DNA of 64,000 nucleotides from Alphaproteobacteria bacterium. Its GTDB lineage: Bacteria; Pseudomonadota; Alphaproteobacteria; Paracaedibacterales; VGCI01. Below the pieces are notes generated by a model, which saw only the letters and a list, made by a program, of their open reading frames with translations, did no database searches and was not told where the DNA came from. Positions within the stretch are counted from its first letter, which is position 1. The number at the start of each line of letters is the position of its first letter. This document shows positions 33,977 to 42,223 of this stretch, in pieces. A program made the position numbers and the translations under genes. The stretch spans positions 38,699 through 102,698 of the forward strand of contig JAIESE010000012.1 of the NCBI GenBank assembly GCA_019746225.1, in the 5' to 3' direction.

Positions 33977-34309
33977 TCACGAACCGGAGCATCCTGAACT
34001 ATCACTGTTTCCTTTGTTCCAATAATCCCATGGATTTCTTGTATCTCCAGCTGGATAAGGAGCATTTGCTCCGCCTTCATCTTTGTAGTGATGATGGCCG
34101 TGTTTGTGGCCATGCTTATGACCATGCTTATGGGCGTGTTTGTGGCCATGTGCATGATGAGCCTTTTTGGTTGGAGCTGCAGCTGGAGCTGTAGTCTCTG
34201 TTGTCGTCGTTGTCGTTGTTGCTTTGGTTTCTTCACCTGCTGCAAGTGTGGCTGGAACAGCCAAAGCAGCGAGCATTGTCGCCAATATCATTGGTAACTT
34301 TAAATTCAT
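33977..34309 (-). CDS. Small secreted histidine-rich protein (twin B)
   Basis: A 110-residue protein with a signal peptide almost identical to twin A (LPMILATMLAALAVPATLAAG), a Thr run, a short Ala/Pro spacer, and a His-rich tract of HGHK-type units (HKHAHKHGHKHGHKHGHHH). The tail is Gly/Asn/Trp-rich with one Cys. More than a dozen histidines in about 30 residues would bind Ni, Zn or Cu strongly. I know no family with this layout; resemblance to metal-storage His-rich peptides is by composition only. AGGAG precedes the ATG, and the leader is duplicated from twin A. Confidence 0.75.
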   Translation of the reverse strand: MNLKLPMILATMLAALAVPATLAAGEETKATTTTTTTETTAPAAAPTKKAHHAHGHKHAHKHGHKHGHKHGHHHYKDEGGANAPYPAGDTRNPWDYWNKGNSDSSGCSGS

Positions 34310-34618
34310 AGTATAGTCTCCTATTTATAAATAACCCTAAACTTCACATTAAAAGCATAGCATCAAAAATAAAAAAAATTACACAATCATTTTTGAAATA
34401 ATTTTCTTAAATTCATTACATGTGTTCTGAATCCCACAGTAAATGCGATTTTATTGAGGTTTCGTAAAAAATGTTAAAATTTTTCTAAAATAGTGCCATA
34501 CTTTTAAAAGTAGGTTGATTTTGTTTAAGAGCAGGCCCGTGACATGAACAAAGTCTTGTTGTTTAGTGAGGGGTAAGAGGAGCCTTTTGGGTGCCAAAAT
34601 AAAGAAGGTGATTAAATT
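34310..34618. promoter_or_regulatory. Divergent intergenic region with conserved leader of twin B
   Basis: Bases 34310-34385 are the duplicated leader shared with 33800-33875. The remainder is AT-rich with no supported gene. The right end carries GAAGGTGAT, the presumed ribosome-binding site for the TTG start at 34619. Confidence 0.5.
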
Positions 34619-35728
34619 TTGTTTCAAAGAGCCTCCCAGCTTGCTTCCGTAGCAGCCAACAACACGCCCTTTGAGAATGGAGATGATTTTTCTCCTTCTA
34701 CTGTGAGCCAAGGCCCACCTCCTTCTTTTCTGGTCAGCACACCGTTGGGGGTTCCTTTAGAGGAAAGCGTTGGTTCAAAGCCGATTGTTGAAAATCACCA
34801 ACCAAGACAACACAATGTAGGGGGGCAAACGGTATCATTGGCAAGAACCCCCAAGGGTGCAAATGATGCTCCCAAGCAGTTAAAGAAAAGAGCTGCACAG
34901 CTGAAGAAGCCCGTAAAAGCTGCCAATAGGGTTGGAAAAAAGGGAATTAAATATCGTTGGATTAATCAGGAAGTTAGGCTTTCCATGAGTAAAATGTCAA
35001 TTATGAGTTTAGTGCTCGGATTATTATTTTTAAGCACCTTATTTTTCATTATTGGGTTTTTGGCTGCCGTTACAACACTAAAATCAGAGGAAGGGAAACA
35101 TCCTCCTCAGTCTGCGTGGCAAGCCTCAAATCAGCCAGCTCAAGATGGCCCTCCAGGTGGAAAATTGGGGAAAATGGCAGCGCACATGGGGGGGTCTATA
35201 CTTGGTCGTGAGGTTCGCCATGAATTGTCTCCTGTGAGAGGTGCTTTGGTTTCAGCAGCAAAGATCGTTCCGAAACCTTTGCAACCTTTTGCCCGTTATG
35301 GAATGGGGTCAGCTAATGTGAAGGTTCGTCAGGCTGCTAGCCATGTAAATCCATTCCATCGTGGCAGGTCAACAGGCGCTCAACAACAATATCAACAATA
35401 TCCTGCACAGCAGCAAGCACAATCCTATGCTCCTCCTGGTTCTCCTCAAATGCCGTACGGGAATCAAGCGCCAACAGCTTATCCTCAAGGCGGGGGGCAG
35501 GTATATGGTCAGCCCCAACAGCAGCAAATGCAGCCTCCACCGCAACAAATGTCTCAGCAGATGTTGGTTCCTCAACAGCAGATGATACCTCAGCAGCAGT
35601 ATCAACAACCTATGGTGCAGCCGATGATGCAACAACCTCAACAACCTCAGTATCAACAGCCGATGATGCAGCAACCCCAACAACAATTTCAGCAGCCAAT
35701 GGTTCCTCAGCAAGGCTATTATCGATAA
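34619..35728 (+). CDS. Single-pass membrane protein with Gln-rich prion-like tail
   Basis: A 369-residue protein starting at TTG. The first 120 residues are disordered and basic (KKRAAQLKKPVKAANRVGKKG). One membrane helix follows (about 128-150, SIMSLVLGLLFLSTLFFIIGF), then a linker with a conserved-looking LSPVRGALVSAAKIVPKPLQPFARYG. The last 120 residues are Gln/Pro/Met/Tyr repeats (YQQPMMQQPQQ, QFQQPMVPQQGYYR). I do not recognise a family. The composition of the tail resembles prion-like, phase-separating or adhesive domains. Which side of the membrane it faces is uncertain; positive charges before the helix suggest that the N-terminus is cytoplasmic and the Gln tail periplasmic. No start better than TTG is seen. 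Confidence 0.68.
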   Translation: MFQRASQLASVAANNTPFENGDDFSPSTVSQGPPPSFLVSTPLGVPLEESVGSKPIVENHQPRQHNVGGQTVSLARTPKGANDAPKQLKKRAAQLKKPVKAANRVGKKGIKYRWINQEVRLSMSKMSIMSLVLGLLFLSTLFFIIGFLAAVTTLKSEEGKHPPQSAWQASNQPAQDGPPGGKLGKMAAHMGGSILGREVRHELSPVRGALVSAAKIVPKPLQPFARYGMGSANVKVRQAASHVNPFHRGRSTGAQQQYQQYPAQQQAQSYAPPGSPQMPYGNQAPTAYPQGGGQVYGQPQQQQMQPPPQQMSQQMLVPQQQMIPQQQYQQPMVQPMMQQPQQPQYQQPMMQQPQQQFQQPMVPQQGYYR

Positions 35729-35734
35729 GAAACT

Positions 35735-36538
35735 TTAACTGCGCTTGTTCTGTTGATGAATGACAATGCCTGCAATTGTGATTCCAATAGCCACAATACC
35801 AACGATGATGGTTGCAAGGGCATTGATGACAGGGCTGACTCCCAAACGAATACTTGAAAAAATCAACATTGGTAAGGTTGTAGCACCGGGTCCAGAAAGA
35901 AAGCTCGCGATGACGACATCATCTAAAGATAAGGCAAAAGCAAGGAGCCATCCCGCCATGAGAGAAGGAAAAATCAAGGGAAGCACAATGACCAGAAATA
36001 CCTTTAAAGGACGGGCGCCCAAATCAAGAGCGGCTTCTTCAATAGATCGATCAAAATCCTGAAGTCGAGCTTGAACAACCAAATACACATAAGCCATAGC
36101 AAGCGTAATGTGGGCAATGGTAATCGTCATAAGGCCTCGATGAGACGGCCAACCAATAAGTTGCTCAAAAGTGACAAACATCATTAAAACCGCAAGGCCA
36201 GTGATGACATCTGGCATCACTAAGGGCGCAGATATTAATCCGCTAAATAAAGTTTTTCCCCGAAAATTAACAAATCGGACCATGACAACAGCTGCAAGCG
36301 TTCCTAAAATGACAGCAACTGTGGCCGTCATTGAGGCAATTTTGACGCTTGCAAATACGGCTTCCCATAGCCCTTCATTTGTCATTAAAGCTTTATACCA
36401 TTTGGTTGAAAAGCGAGACCACACGGTTACTAAACGAGACTCATTAAAAGAGTAAACAATGACTGTTAAAATAGGGAGGTAAAGAAAAGCGTAGCCAAAA
36501 ATTAATGTCGTGATACTTGTTCGAGAGAGCTGACGCAT
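35735..36538 (-). CDS. potI: Polyamine-type ABC transporter permease (PotI/PotC-like)
   Basis: A 267-residue permease with six hydrophobic helices. The EAA loop that docks the ATPase reads IEEAALDLGARPLKVFLVIVLPLIFPSLM. N-terminal RTSITTLIFGYAFLYLPILTVIVYSFN is typical of PotC/PotI proteins. It is the last gene of a minus-strand cluster with the binding protein, ATPase and second permease. Import of putrescine or spermidine is the likely role, from gene order and similarity. Its 3' end faces the Gln-rich membrane protein gene across six bases. Confidence 0.9.
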   Translation of the reverse strand: MRQLSRTSITTLIFGYAFLYLPILTVIVYSFNESRLVTVWSRFSTKWYKALMTNEGLWEAVFASVKIASMTATVAVILGTLAAVVMVRFVNFRGKTLFSGLISAPLVMPDVITGLAVLMMFVTFEQLIGWPSHRGLMTITIAHITLAMAYVYLVVQARLQDFDRSIEEAALDLGARPLKVFLVIVLPLIFPSLMAGWLLAFALSLDDVVIASFLSGPGATTLPMLIFSSIRLGVSPVINALATIIVGIVAIGITIAGIVIHQQNKRS

Positions 36539-36541
36539 GGC

Positions 36542-37480
36542 TTATTCCTCAATTTCACGAAATTGAAATCGTTGAAATATCATGAACGGAACAACGAAAA
36601 CAATTAAGGTTATTAGAGCAAGAGCGCAAGCCAACGGCCAATTTTGATTATTAAAGAATTCCGACCATAACACCCGTCCAATCATGACAGTGTCTGGTGC
36701 CCCAAGCAATTCTGGAATCACGAATTCACCAACGGCAGGAACGAAGACTAAGATACTTCCTGCGATAATGGCTCGAAAAGACAAAGGAACTGTTATGCGC
36801 AAAAATGCCCGCCACGGGCGACAGCCTAAGTCATAAGCAGCTTCTAAATAAGCAGGGTCAATCTTATCAAGCACGGAATAAATCGGTAAAATCATAAACG
36901 GCAGATAGCAGTAAACGATGCCAACGGTAACGGCAAAGCTATTATATAAGAGGGGGAGGGGTTCTCTAATAACACCTAAGGATATGAGCAATGTATTAAT
37001 CACACCTTCGGTGCTGAGCAAACCAATCCAGGCATAAACACGCACCAAAAAGGAGGTGAAGAACGGTAAAATGACCAATAAAAGGAGTGGGGTGCGCCAT
37101 TTGGATGATGCTTGAGCAATGGCATAAGCCATGGGATAACCAATGAACAAACACGTTAAGGTTGCTGTCAATGCTATTTTGAGGGACCCCAGAAAAGCGG
37201 ATGCATAAAAAGGGTCGGTTAACAAAGTGCCATAAGCCGCTAAGTTGAGACGGAGTTGAAGGACTTGCTCTGCTGGCCATTGGAAGAGGGGATGAAAGGG
37301 GGGGATTGCTAATACCGCTTCCGAAAGGCTTATTTTTACCACGAGGAGGAGGGGGATGAGTGAAAATATCCCGAGCCATAAGTAGGGCGCTGCGATCACT
37401 AATCGTCGCTCACGGGCGAGGCGGTTCCATAAAGGATTCCACAGGCGCTTAAGGGTCAAATAATTCGTTTGATTGATCAT
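36542..37480 (-). CDS. potH: Polyamine-type ABC transporter permease (PotH/PotB-like)
   Basis: A 312-residue permease with an N-terminal extension and about six helices. The EAA loop is LEAAYDLGCRPWRAFLRITVPLSFRAIIAG. FVPAVGEFVIPELLGAPDTVMIGRVLWSEF is a highly characteristic PotH/PotB stretch. Its start overlaps the potG stop by four bases, and potI follows three bases after its stop, so the three genes are translationally linked. Confidence 0.92.
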   Translation of the reverse strand: MINQTNYLTLKRLWNPLWNRLARERRLVIAAPYLWLGIFSLIPLLLVVKISLSEAVLAIPPFHPLFQWPAEQVLQLRLNLAAYGTLLTDPFYASAFLGSLKIALTATLTCLFIGYPMAYAIAQASSKWRTPLLLLVILPFFTSFLVRVYAWIGLLSTEGVINTLLISLGVIREPLPLLYNSFAVTVGIVYCYLPFMILPIYSVLDKIDPAYLEAAYDLGCRPWRAFLRITVPLSFRAIIAGSILVFVPAVGEFVIPELLGAPDTVMIGRVLWSEFFNNQNWPLACALALITLIVFVVPFMIFQRFQFREIEE

Positions 37481-38631
37481 GATGTTAAAACAACGCCATT
37501 TTCAGCGCGCCAATAGAGATAAATTTCATCTTCCCATTTGACATCTCGTTCCGATAGACGGAGCAGATTTGGGAGAGCTGCTTGGACGATTTTGCCTGAG
37601 GCAAGCTCCACATAATATATAGAAAGGTCTCCTAAATAGGCAATTTCACGAACCACCCCTTTGGCACAGTTGCGCTTTCCAGAAGGCTCCACGGTTGAAA
37701 TCATGACCTTTTCAGGACGTACAGCGACCGCTACTTGTGCCCCAACGGGCACGGCTGCCGAATGAGTAACATAGAGTTGACACCCCGCTGCTTCGGAATC
37801 AATGAGGACATGGTCAGGCTCATCTTCCACGACGACACCCTCAAATATATTAATAGAGCCAATAAATTCAGCCACAAAACGAGAGTTGGGGAATTCGTAT
37901 ACATCATGGGGAGCACCGATTTGACGTATACGTCCTTCTTCCATGACGCCAATGCGACTCGACATTGTCATCGCTTCCTCTTGGTCATGCGTTACCATAA
38001 TAAAGGTAATTCCGACGCGTTCTTGAATGTTGACAAGTTCAAATTGAGTGCGTTCCCGCAATCGTTTATCCAAGGCTGCCAAAGGCTCATCAAGCAAGAG
38101 AAGCTTGGGTTGTTTTACTAAACTTCGCACGAGCGCGACACGTTGACATTGCCCCCCGGAAAGTTGGTGAGGTTTGCGCTCCGCATAATCACTCATTTGG
38201 ACGAGATCGAGCCCTTCCTTGACACGTTCACGAATGATTTTCGGGGGAAGACGTTCTTGTTTCAGTCCAAAGGCGACATTTTGGGCAACTGTCATGTGAG
38301 GAAACAGGGCATAAGATTGAAACATCATATTGACTGGACGTTCATAAGCTGGGACATCTGTTACATCGACGCCATCAATATAAAGTCGCCCCGACGTGGG
38401 GCGTTCCAAGCCAGCCAATAAACGTAACAAGGTTGTTTTACCGCACCCTGATCCTCCCAGAAGACAAAACAGTTCTCCTTGGTAAATGGATAAGGAAACA
38501 CCACGGACAGCTACGGCCGATCCAAAACTTTTGGTGACATTTTCAATGGAAATGTAAGGTTTTGCCTTTGGATCTTGCCAAGGTTCAAGCTGACGGCGTG
38601 TTGGAGGGTGAGGCGCCATATCAGCGGCCAA
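37477..38631 (-). CDS. potG: Polyamine-type ABC transporter ATP-binding protein
   Basis: A 384-residue ABC ATPase. Walker A is GGSGCGKTT, the Q-loop is MMFQSYALFPHM, the signature is LSGGQCQRVALVRSL (Gln-Cys-Gln instead of the usual Gln-Gln-Gln), Walker B is LLLLDEPLAALD, and the switch His is in MVTHDQEEAMT. The C-terminal 130 residues form the TOBE regulatory domain. Best match is PotG/PotA by context with the two permeases and the binding protein. Confidence 0.93.
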   Translation of the reverse strand: MAADMAPHPPTRRQLEPWQDPKAKPYISIENVTKSFGSAVAVRGVSLSIYQGELFCLLGGSGCGKTTLLRLLAGLERPTSGRLYIDGVDVTDVPAYERPVNMMFQSYALFPHMTVAQNVAFGLKQERLPPKIIRERVKEGLDLVQMSDYAERKPHQLSGGQCQRVALVRSLVKQPKLLLLDEPLAALDKRLRERTQFELVNIQERVGITFIMVTHDQEEAMTMSSRIGVMEEGRIRQIGAPHDVYEFPNSRFVAEFIGSINIFEGVVVEDEPDHVLIDSEAAGCQLYVTHSAAVPVGAQVAVAVRPEKVMISTVEPSGKRNCAKGVVREIAYLGDLSIYYVELASGKIVQAALPNLLRLSERDVKWEDEIYLYWRAENGVVLTS

Positions 38632-38751
38632 AAATAAAGAGGCAAAATGAAGAGGAAATCCTCATCACTTTCTCGCTTTTTTTAAAATGAGTTTCGGGTA
38701 CACTGCTAATCATTGGTTTCAAATTACACCTCCTGTATGGCCTGGCATTCG

Positions 38752-39903
38752 TTACGCACCTTGCTTTGCGATAAACCAATACCGAGTTCGTATCTCTTCA
38801 TACCTAGGGTTTTGAATTTTATCAAGCTTTAACCTTTTAAATACGGAAGGTTCTGGGTAAAGGGTTCTATTATTTCGAATTTCTTTCTTTATAAGGCGAA
38901 GGGCATCTTTGTTCGCGATAGGGAATAACATGGCATTTGTAATAGCTGCACTTATTTCAGGTCGCATCAAAAAGTTTATGAACAGATAGGCATTTTCAGG
39001 GTGAGGGGCATCTTTGGGTATACATATTGCATCAATCCAAAGTGTTCCTCCCTCTTCTGGAATCACATATCGAATGGTAGTTTTACGCTTTGATTCTTTA
39101 GCTTGCTCCGCAGCAGCTTGCACGTCGCCTGACCAGGCTTGCGTCAGACAGACTTCACCAGAGACGAGCTCACTGGCAAAACGTTGTCCTAAGAATCGAG
39201 AGATGTGAGGTCGTGCTTTCAACAGTTGCTCTTGGGCAGCTTTAAGGTCGTTGATGTCAGAGCTTTGGGGGTCAAGTCCTAAATACGCCATAATAGCTGG
39301 GTATACGTCAACAGCTTCATCCAAAAGGGTAACGCCACAGGATTTAAATTTAGAGACAACTTCTGGGTCGAAAAGCATTCGGTAGCTGGTAAGGGGGGCA
39401 TTTGGCATTCGAGCAAGAATGACTTCTTCCACATAAGCAAACCCAAATGTTCCCCAGAAAAAGGGAATGCTATACACGAGCCCAGGATCGATGATTTGCA
39501 TGCGGTCTGAAAATTCTGGATCTAAATGGTGAAAATTAACCAGTTTGGATTTATCCAACTTTTGATAAACACCCGCTCGGATCTGACGTTCAATGTAGGG
39601 ACAAGCTGAAGGAAAAACAATATCATAACCAGATTTACCGGCGAGGAGTTTGGCCTCTAAAATTTCATTGTTATCGTAGAGATCGTATCGAATACGAATG
39701 CCAGTTTCAGTTTCGAATTGTCGTAAAATTGTTTCTGGTATCATTCCGTACCAGTTATAAACATTGAGATAGGGTGCCTCACCCGTTGGGCTTTTTTGGG
39801 CAGGTTTGCTGAAGAAAGAGATAATTCCCCACAGAATTATAATGCTAACGATGGCAATGAGGCTGATTTTCTTGATGGATATTTGGTTATTTGACCAATT
39901 CAA
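38752..39903 (-). CDS. potF: Polyamine-type extracellular solute-binding protein
   Basis: A 383-residue periplasmic binding protein with an uncleaved-looking or cleavable N-terminal helix (ISLIAIVSIIILWGIISFF). The mature part shows LNVYNWYGMIPETILRQFETETGIRIRYD, YDIVFPSACPYIERQI and GTLWIDAICIPKDAPHPENAYLFINF, all typical of PotD/PotF. The ligand-binding acidic and aromatic residues suit a polyamine, but the exact substrate is not settled. It lies 38 bases after the TauE/SafE gene and 120 before potG, so one operon of five genes is possible. Confidence 0.9.
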   Translation of the reverse strand: MNWSNNQISIKKISLIAIVSIIILWGIISFFSKPAQKSPTGEAPYLNVYNWYGMIPETILRQFETETGIRIRYDLYDNNEILEAKLLAGKSGYDIVFPSACPYIERQIRAGVYQKLDKSKLVNFHHLDPEFSDRMQIIDPGLVYSIPFFWGTFGFAYVEEVILARMPNAPLTSYRMLFDPEVVSKFKSCGVTLLDEAVDVYPAIMAYLGLDPQSSDINDLKAAQEQLLKARPHISRFLGQRFASELVSGEVCLTQAWSGDVQAAAEQAKESKRKTTIRYVIPEEGGTLWIDAICIPKDAPHPENAYLFINFLMRPEISAAITNAMLFPIANKDALRLIKKEIRNNRTLYPEPSVFKRLKLDKIQNPRYEEIRTRYWFIAKQGA

Positions 39904-39941
39904 AGTAGATTACCCCTCATTGTTTTTCCGTAAAGGCACAT

Positions 39942-41015
39942 TTAGTCACGACGCGTTCTAGAAATCAATGAAAATCGAAAGAAAATGTATTCGAGTAGTA
40001 TTGAAAAAAGAATAGCGCCCAAAACACCAACAAAGGCACTTGCAATCGGGTAACATTGTGAAAACTCCATGATGCAGGACAGAGAATTTGGGGGGCACGC
40101 TCTTAATTCCCGACATGAAGAAAGCATGGAGAAGCTTTTCCCTGTGTTTGCTGTCCAAGAAATACGCAAACATATTCCTAAAATGACAAAAGCTCCAATC
40201 ATCCCTATGTAGGGTCGAGGCAAAGTATACCCAAATCGGACACCCATTTGAGATCCTAATATTCCCCCCCCCAAAAGGATGAGAACCAGAAATAAATCCA
40301 CCGATTGTGTGCCAACAGCGTACATGAACGTTGTGATGATGCTCATCCCGACGCCGGCAAGAAGAGTTGTTCCATAGACGACGGGGCTTGTTCTTCCAAT
40401 GAGGTAAGAGATGGCGGGCATCATAAAAATGCCATTGCCAACGCCCAAGCATGAGGTCAAAGAGCCGTTGATTATCCCAACAAATAAGGGGAATAAGACA
40501 CTGAGCTCAACACGCGTTCTGGTGAAATATATCTTTAAACCGATGAATCGGGTCCAGGAAGGTGTATGTATGGCCTTGGTGGCAGATCGATAATGGGCTA
40601 AGGTTTTTAAACTCTGCCGAAACAGGACAAAGGACATGGCGGCGAGGACAACAATGTAACTTATGGTAATAATTGAAACGGCTTGACCGTGGGCATTTAA
40701 CCACCTCAGTAAATAAACCCCTCCAACGGCACCGACAATTCCCCCGATGAGCAAGATGCCCCCTAAACGAAAATCAACGTCATTGTTTCGCCGATAATTT
40801 AGAAACCCCGTTAAATTTGTTCCGATAGAATGATTGACTTGGCTTGCGACGGCAACCATGGGGGGAACGCCCAAAACCATTAAGGCTGGCGTGATAATGA
40901 CACCCCCGCCCACACCCAGCATTCCAGACAAAAAACCGCCCATCCATCCTAAACCTAAAAGGAAGAAGATGTTCAACGAAACGCCAGCGATGGGTAAAGT
41001 AAGTTCGAAATTCAT
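39942..41015 (-). CDS. TauE/SafE family permease
   Basis: A 357-residue integral membrane protein with about eight hydrophobic helices. The two internally related halves carry the family signatures GFLSGMLGVGGGVIITPAL and GIINGSLTSCLGVGNGIFMMPAIS. Members export sulfite, sulfoacetate or related anions, or take up organosulfur compounds; the substrate here is unknown. It is longer than the usual 250-300, with an extra C-terminal hydrophobic segment. Upstream of potF on the same strand, so it may be co-transcribed with the polyamine transporter. Confidence 0.9.
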   Translation of the reverse strand: MNFELTLPIAGVSLNIFFLLGLGWMGGFLSGMLGVGGGVIITPALMVLGVPPMVAVASQVNHSIGTNLTGFLNYRRNNDVDFRLGGILLIGGIVGAVGGVYLLRWLNAHGQAVSIITISYIVVLAAMSFVLFRQSLKTLAHYRSATKAIHTPSWTRFIGLKIYFTRTRVELSVLFPLFVGIINGSLTSCLGVGNGIFMMPAISYLIGRTSPVVYGTTLLAGVGMSIITTFMYAVGTQSVDLFLVLILLGGGILGSQMGVRFGYTLPRPYIGMIGAFVILGICLRISWTANTGKSFSMLSSCRELRACPPNSLSCIMEFSQCYPIASAFVGVLGAILFSILLEYIFFRFSLISRTRRD

Positions 41016-41155
41016 GAGTGTTACTATACAGACTAGATGACAGAAAGGGAATTTGAAGTTTTGGATTGCCTGTAATTTTTCTCAATGCTAATAATTGACG
41101 TATACATAAGGTTTTGGAAATTCTTAAAAATCATTCTAAGGAACCGATTTTATCA

Positions 41156-42223
41156 ATGCTGACAAGTGCTTCAAACATCATGAAAATTATTGCGAACGGC
41201 GCTTTTTTTGGTTGTCTACTTTTGTTAATTTCGTGTTCGAAGGAAGAAAAAAAAGACATCAAAGTTGTTGAAGTTGAAAAGGCTTCTCGCAAGGATATTA
41301 CTCAAACCGTTCGCTTGATTGGAACCATTCAAGCTAAAAGATCTACCCTCTTGATCGCTAAAACTATTGGTACTTTAGATTATGTGGCTTTTCCAGGTCA
41401 GAAAATATTGAAGAAGAATGTCATTGCAAAATTAGAGAACATGGATCTTGAGCAGACCTATTTCCTTTCGGAAAGCGCAGAAAAAAATGCGAGAGATCAG
41501 TATGAGCGTATGGTGCAGTTGGAAAAGTCAAAGCTTGCCAAGAAGCAGGATGTTGAGGACCGAAAGAACCAGTGGATTGATGCTCAAAAAGCTTTAAATT
41601 CAGCGCGTATTGAGTTTGACAAAACCCGATTCATTGCTCCCTTTGATGGTATCGTTGGGAGTTTTAAAAGAAGAGAAGGGGTTCAAGTACAGGTCGGCGA
41701 TCCCATCGTTAGTTTTTATGACCCGACTGAGCTTATCGTTGAATTTGATATTCCCTCGCCTATCTTGAAAGTTATTCAAGAGGATGCCGGTAAGGTTCAG
41801 GAGGTGATCATTGATGGCGAAAAGATTGATGTTCCTCATATTCAAAAAATGATTGATCCAGATACCCATATGTCCCCCGCCTATGTTAATTTTTCTTGTG
41901 ATAATTGTGTGATTGGATCAAATATTACCCTTGATCTTGTGGTGGCACAGCATCGAAATGTTTTGGTAGTTCCTGTTGACAGCACTTTCTTTCGAGATGG
42001 AAAGACTCATGTTTATCTAGTTAAAGATAACAAAGCTGTGTTATGTCCCATAGCCTTTGGGATTCGTGAAAAAGATTCTGTTGAGATTACATCAGGCCTT
42101 TCAGAAGGTGATACCTTGATTATACGGGGTCATGAGCGCCTATCCCCAGATACCGATGTCAAAATTTTTCAGCCTGCCCCTGTAGGAAAGACTTCGCCTG
42201 AAAAGAAACCAGTTGCTCCATGA
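41156..42223 (+). CDS. RND efflux periplasmic adaptor, lipoprotein
   Basis: A membrane-fusion protein of 355 residues counted from ATG 41156 (the frame opens at a TTG at 41114; ATG 41180 is also possible). The N-terminus has a lipobox, LLLLISCSKEE, so the protein should be lipid-anchored. The lipoyl-like halves (TIGTLDYVAFPGQKILKKNVIAK and FIAPFDGIVGSF) flank a short alpha hairpin, followed by beta-barrel and membrane-proximal domains. It links the inner-membrane pump with an outer-membrane channel. Its stop overlaps the pump start (ATGA). No TolC-like gene is in the window. Confidence 0.92.
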   Translation: MLTSASNIMKIIANGAFFGCLLLLISCSKEEKKDIKVVEVEKASRKDITQTVRLIGTIQAKRSTLLIAKTIGTLDYVAFPGQKILKKNVIAKLENMDLEQTYFLSESAEKNARDQYERMVQLEKSKLAKKQDVEDRKNQWIDAQKALNSARIEFDKTRFIAPFDGIVGSFKRREGVQVQVGDPIVSFYDPTELIVEFDIPSPILKVIQEDAGKVQEVIIDGEKIDVPHIQKMIDPDTHMSPAYVNFSCDNCVIGSNITLDLVVAQHRNVLVVPVDSTFFRDGKTHVYLVKDNKAVLCPIAFGIREKDSVEITSGLSEGDTLIIRGHERLSPDTDVKIFQPAPVGKTSPEKKPVAP

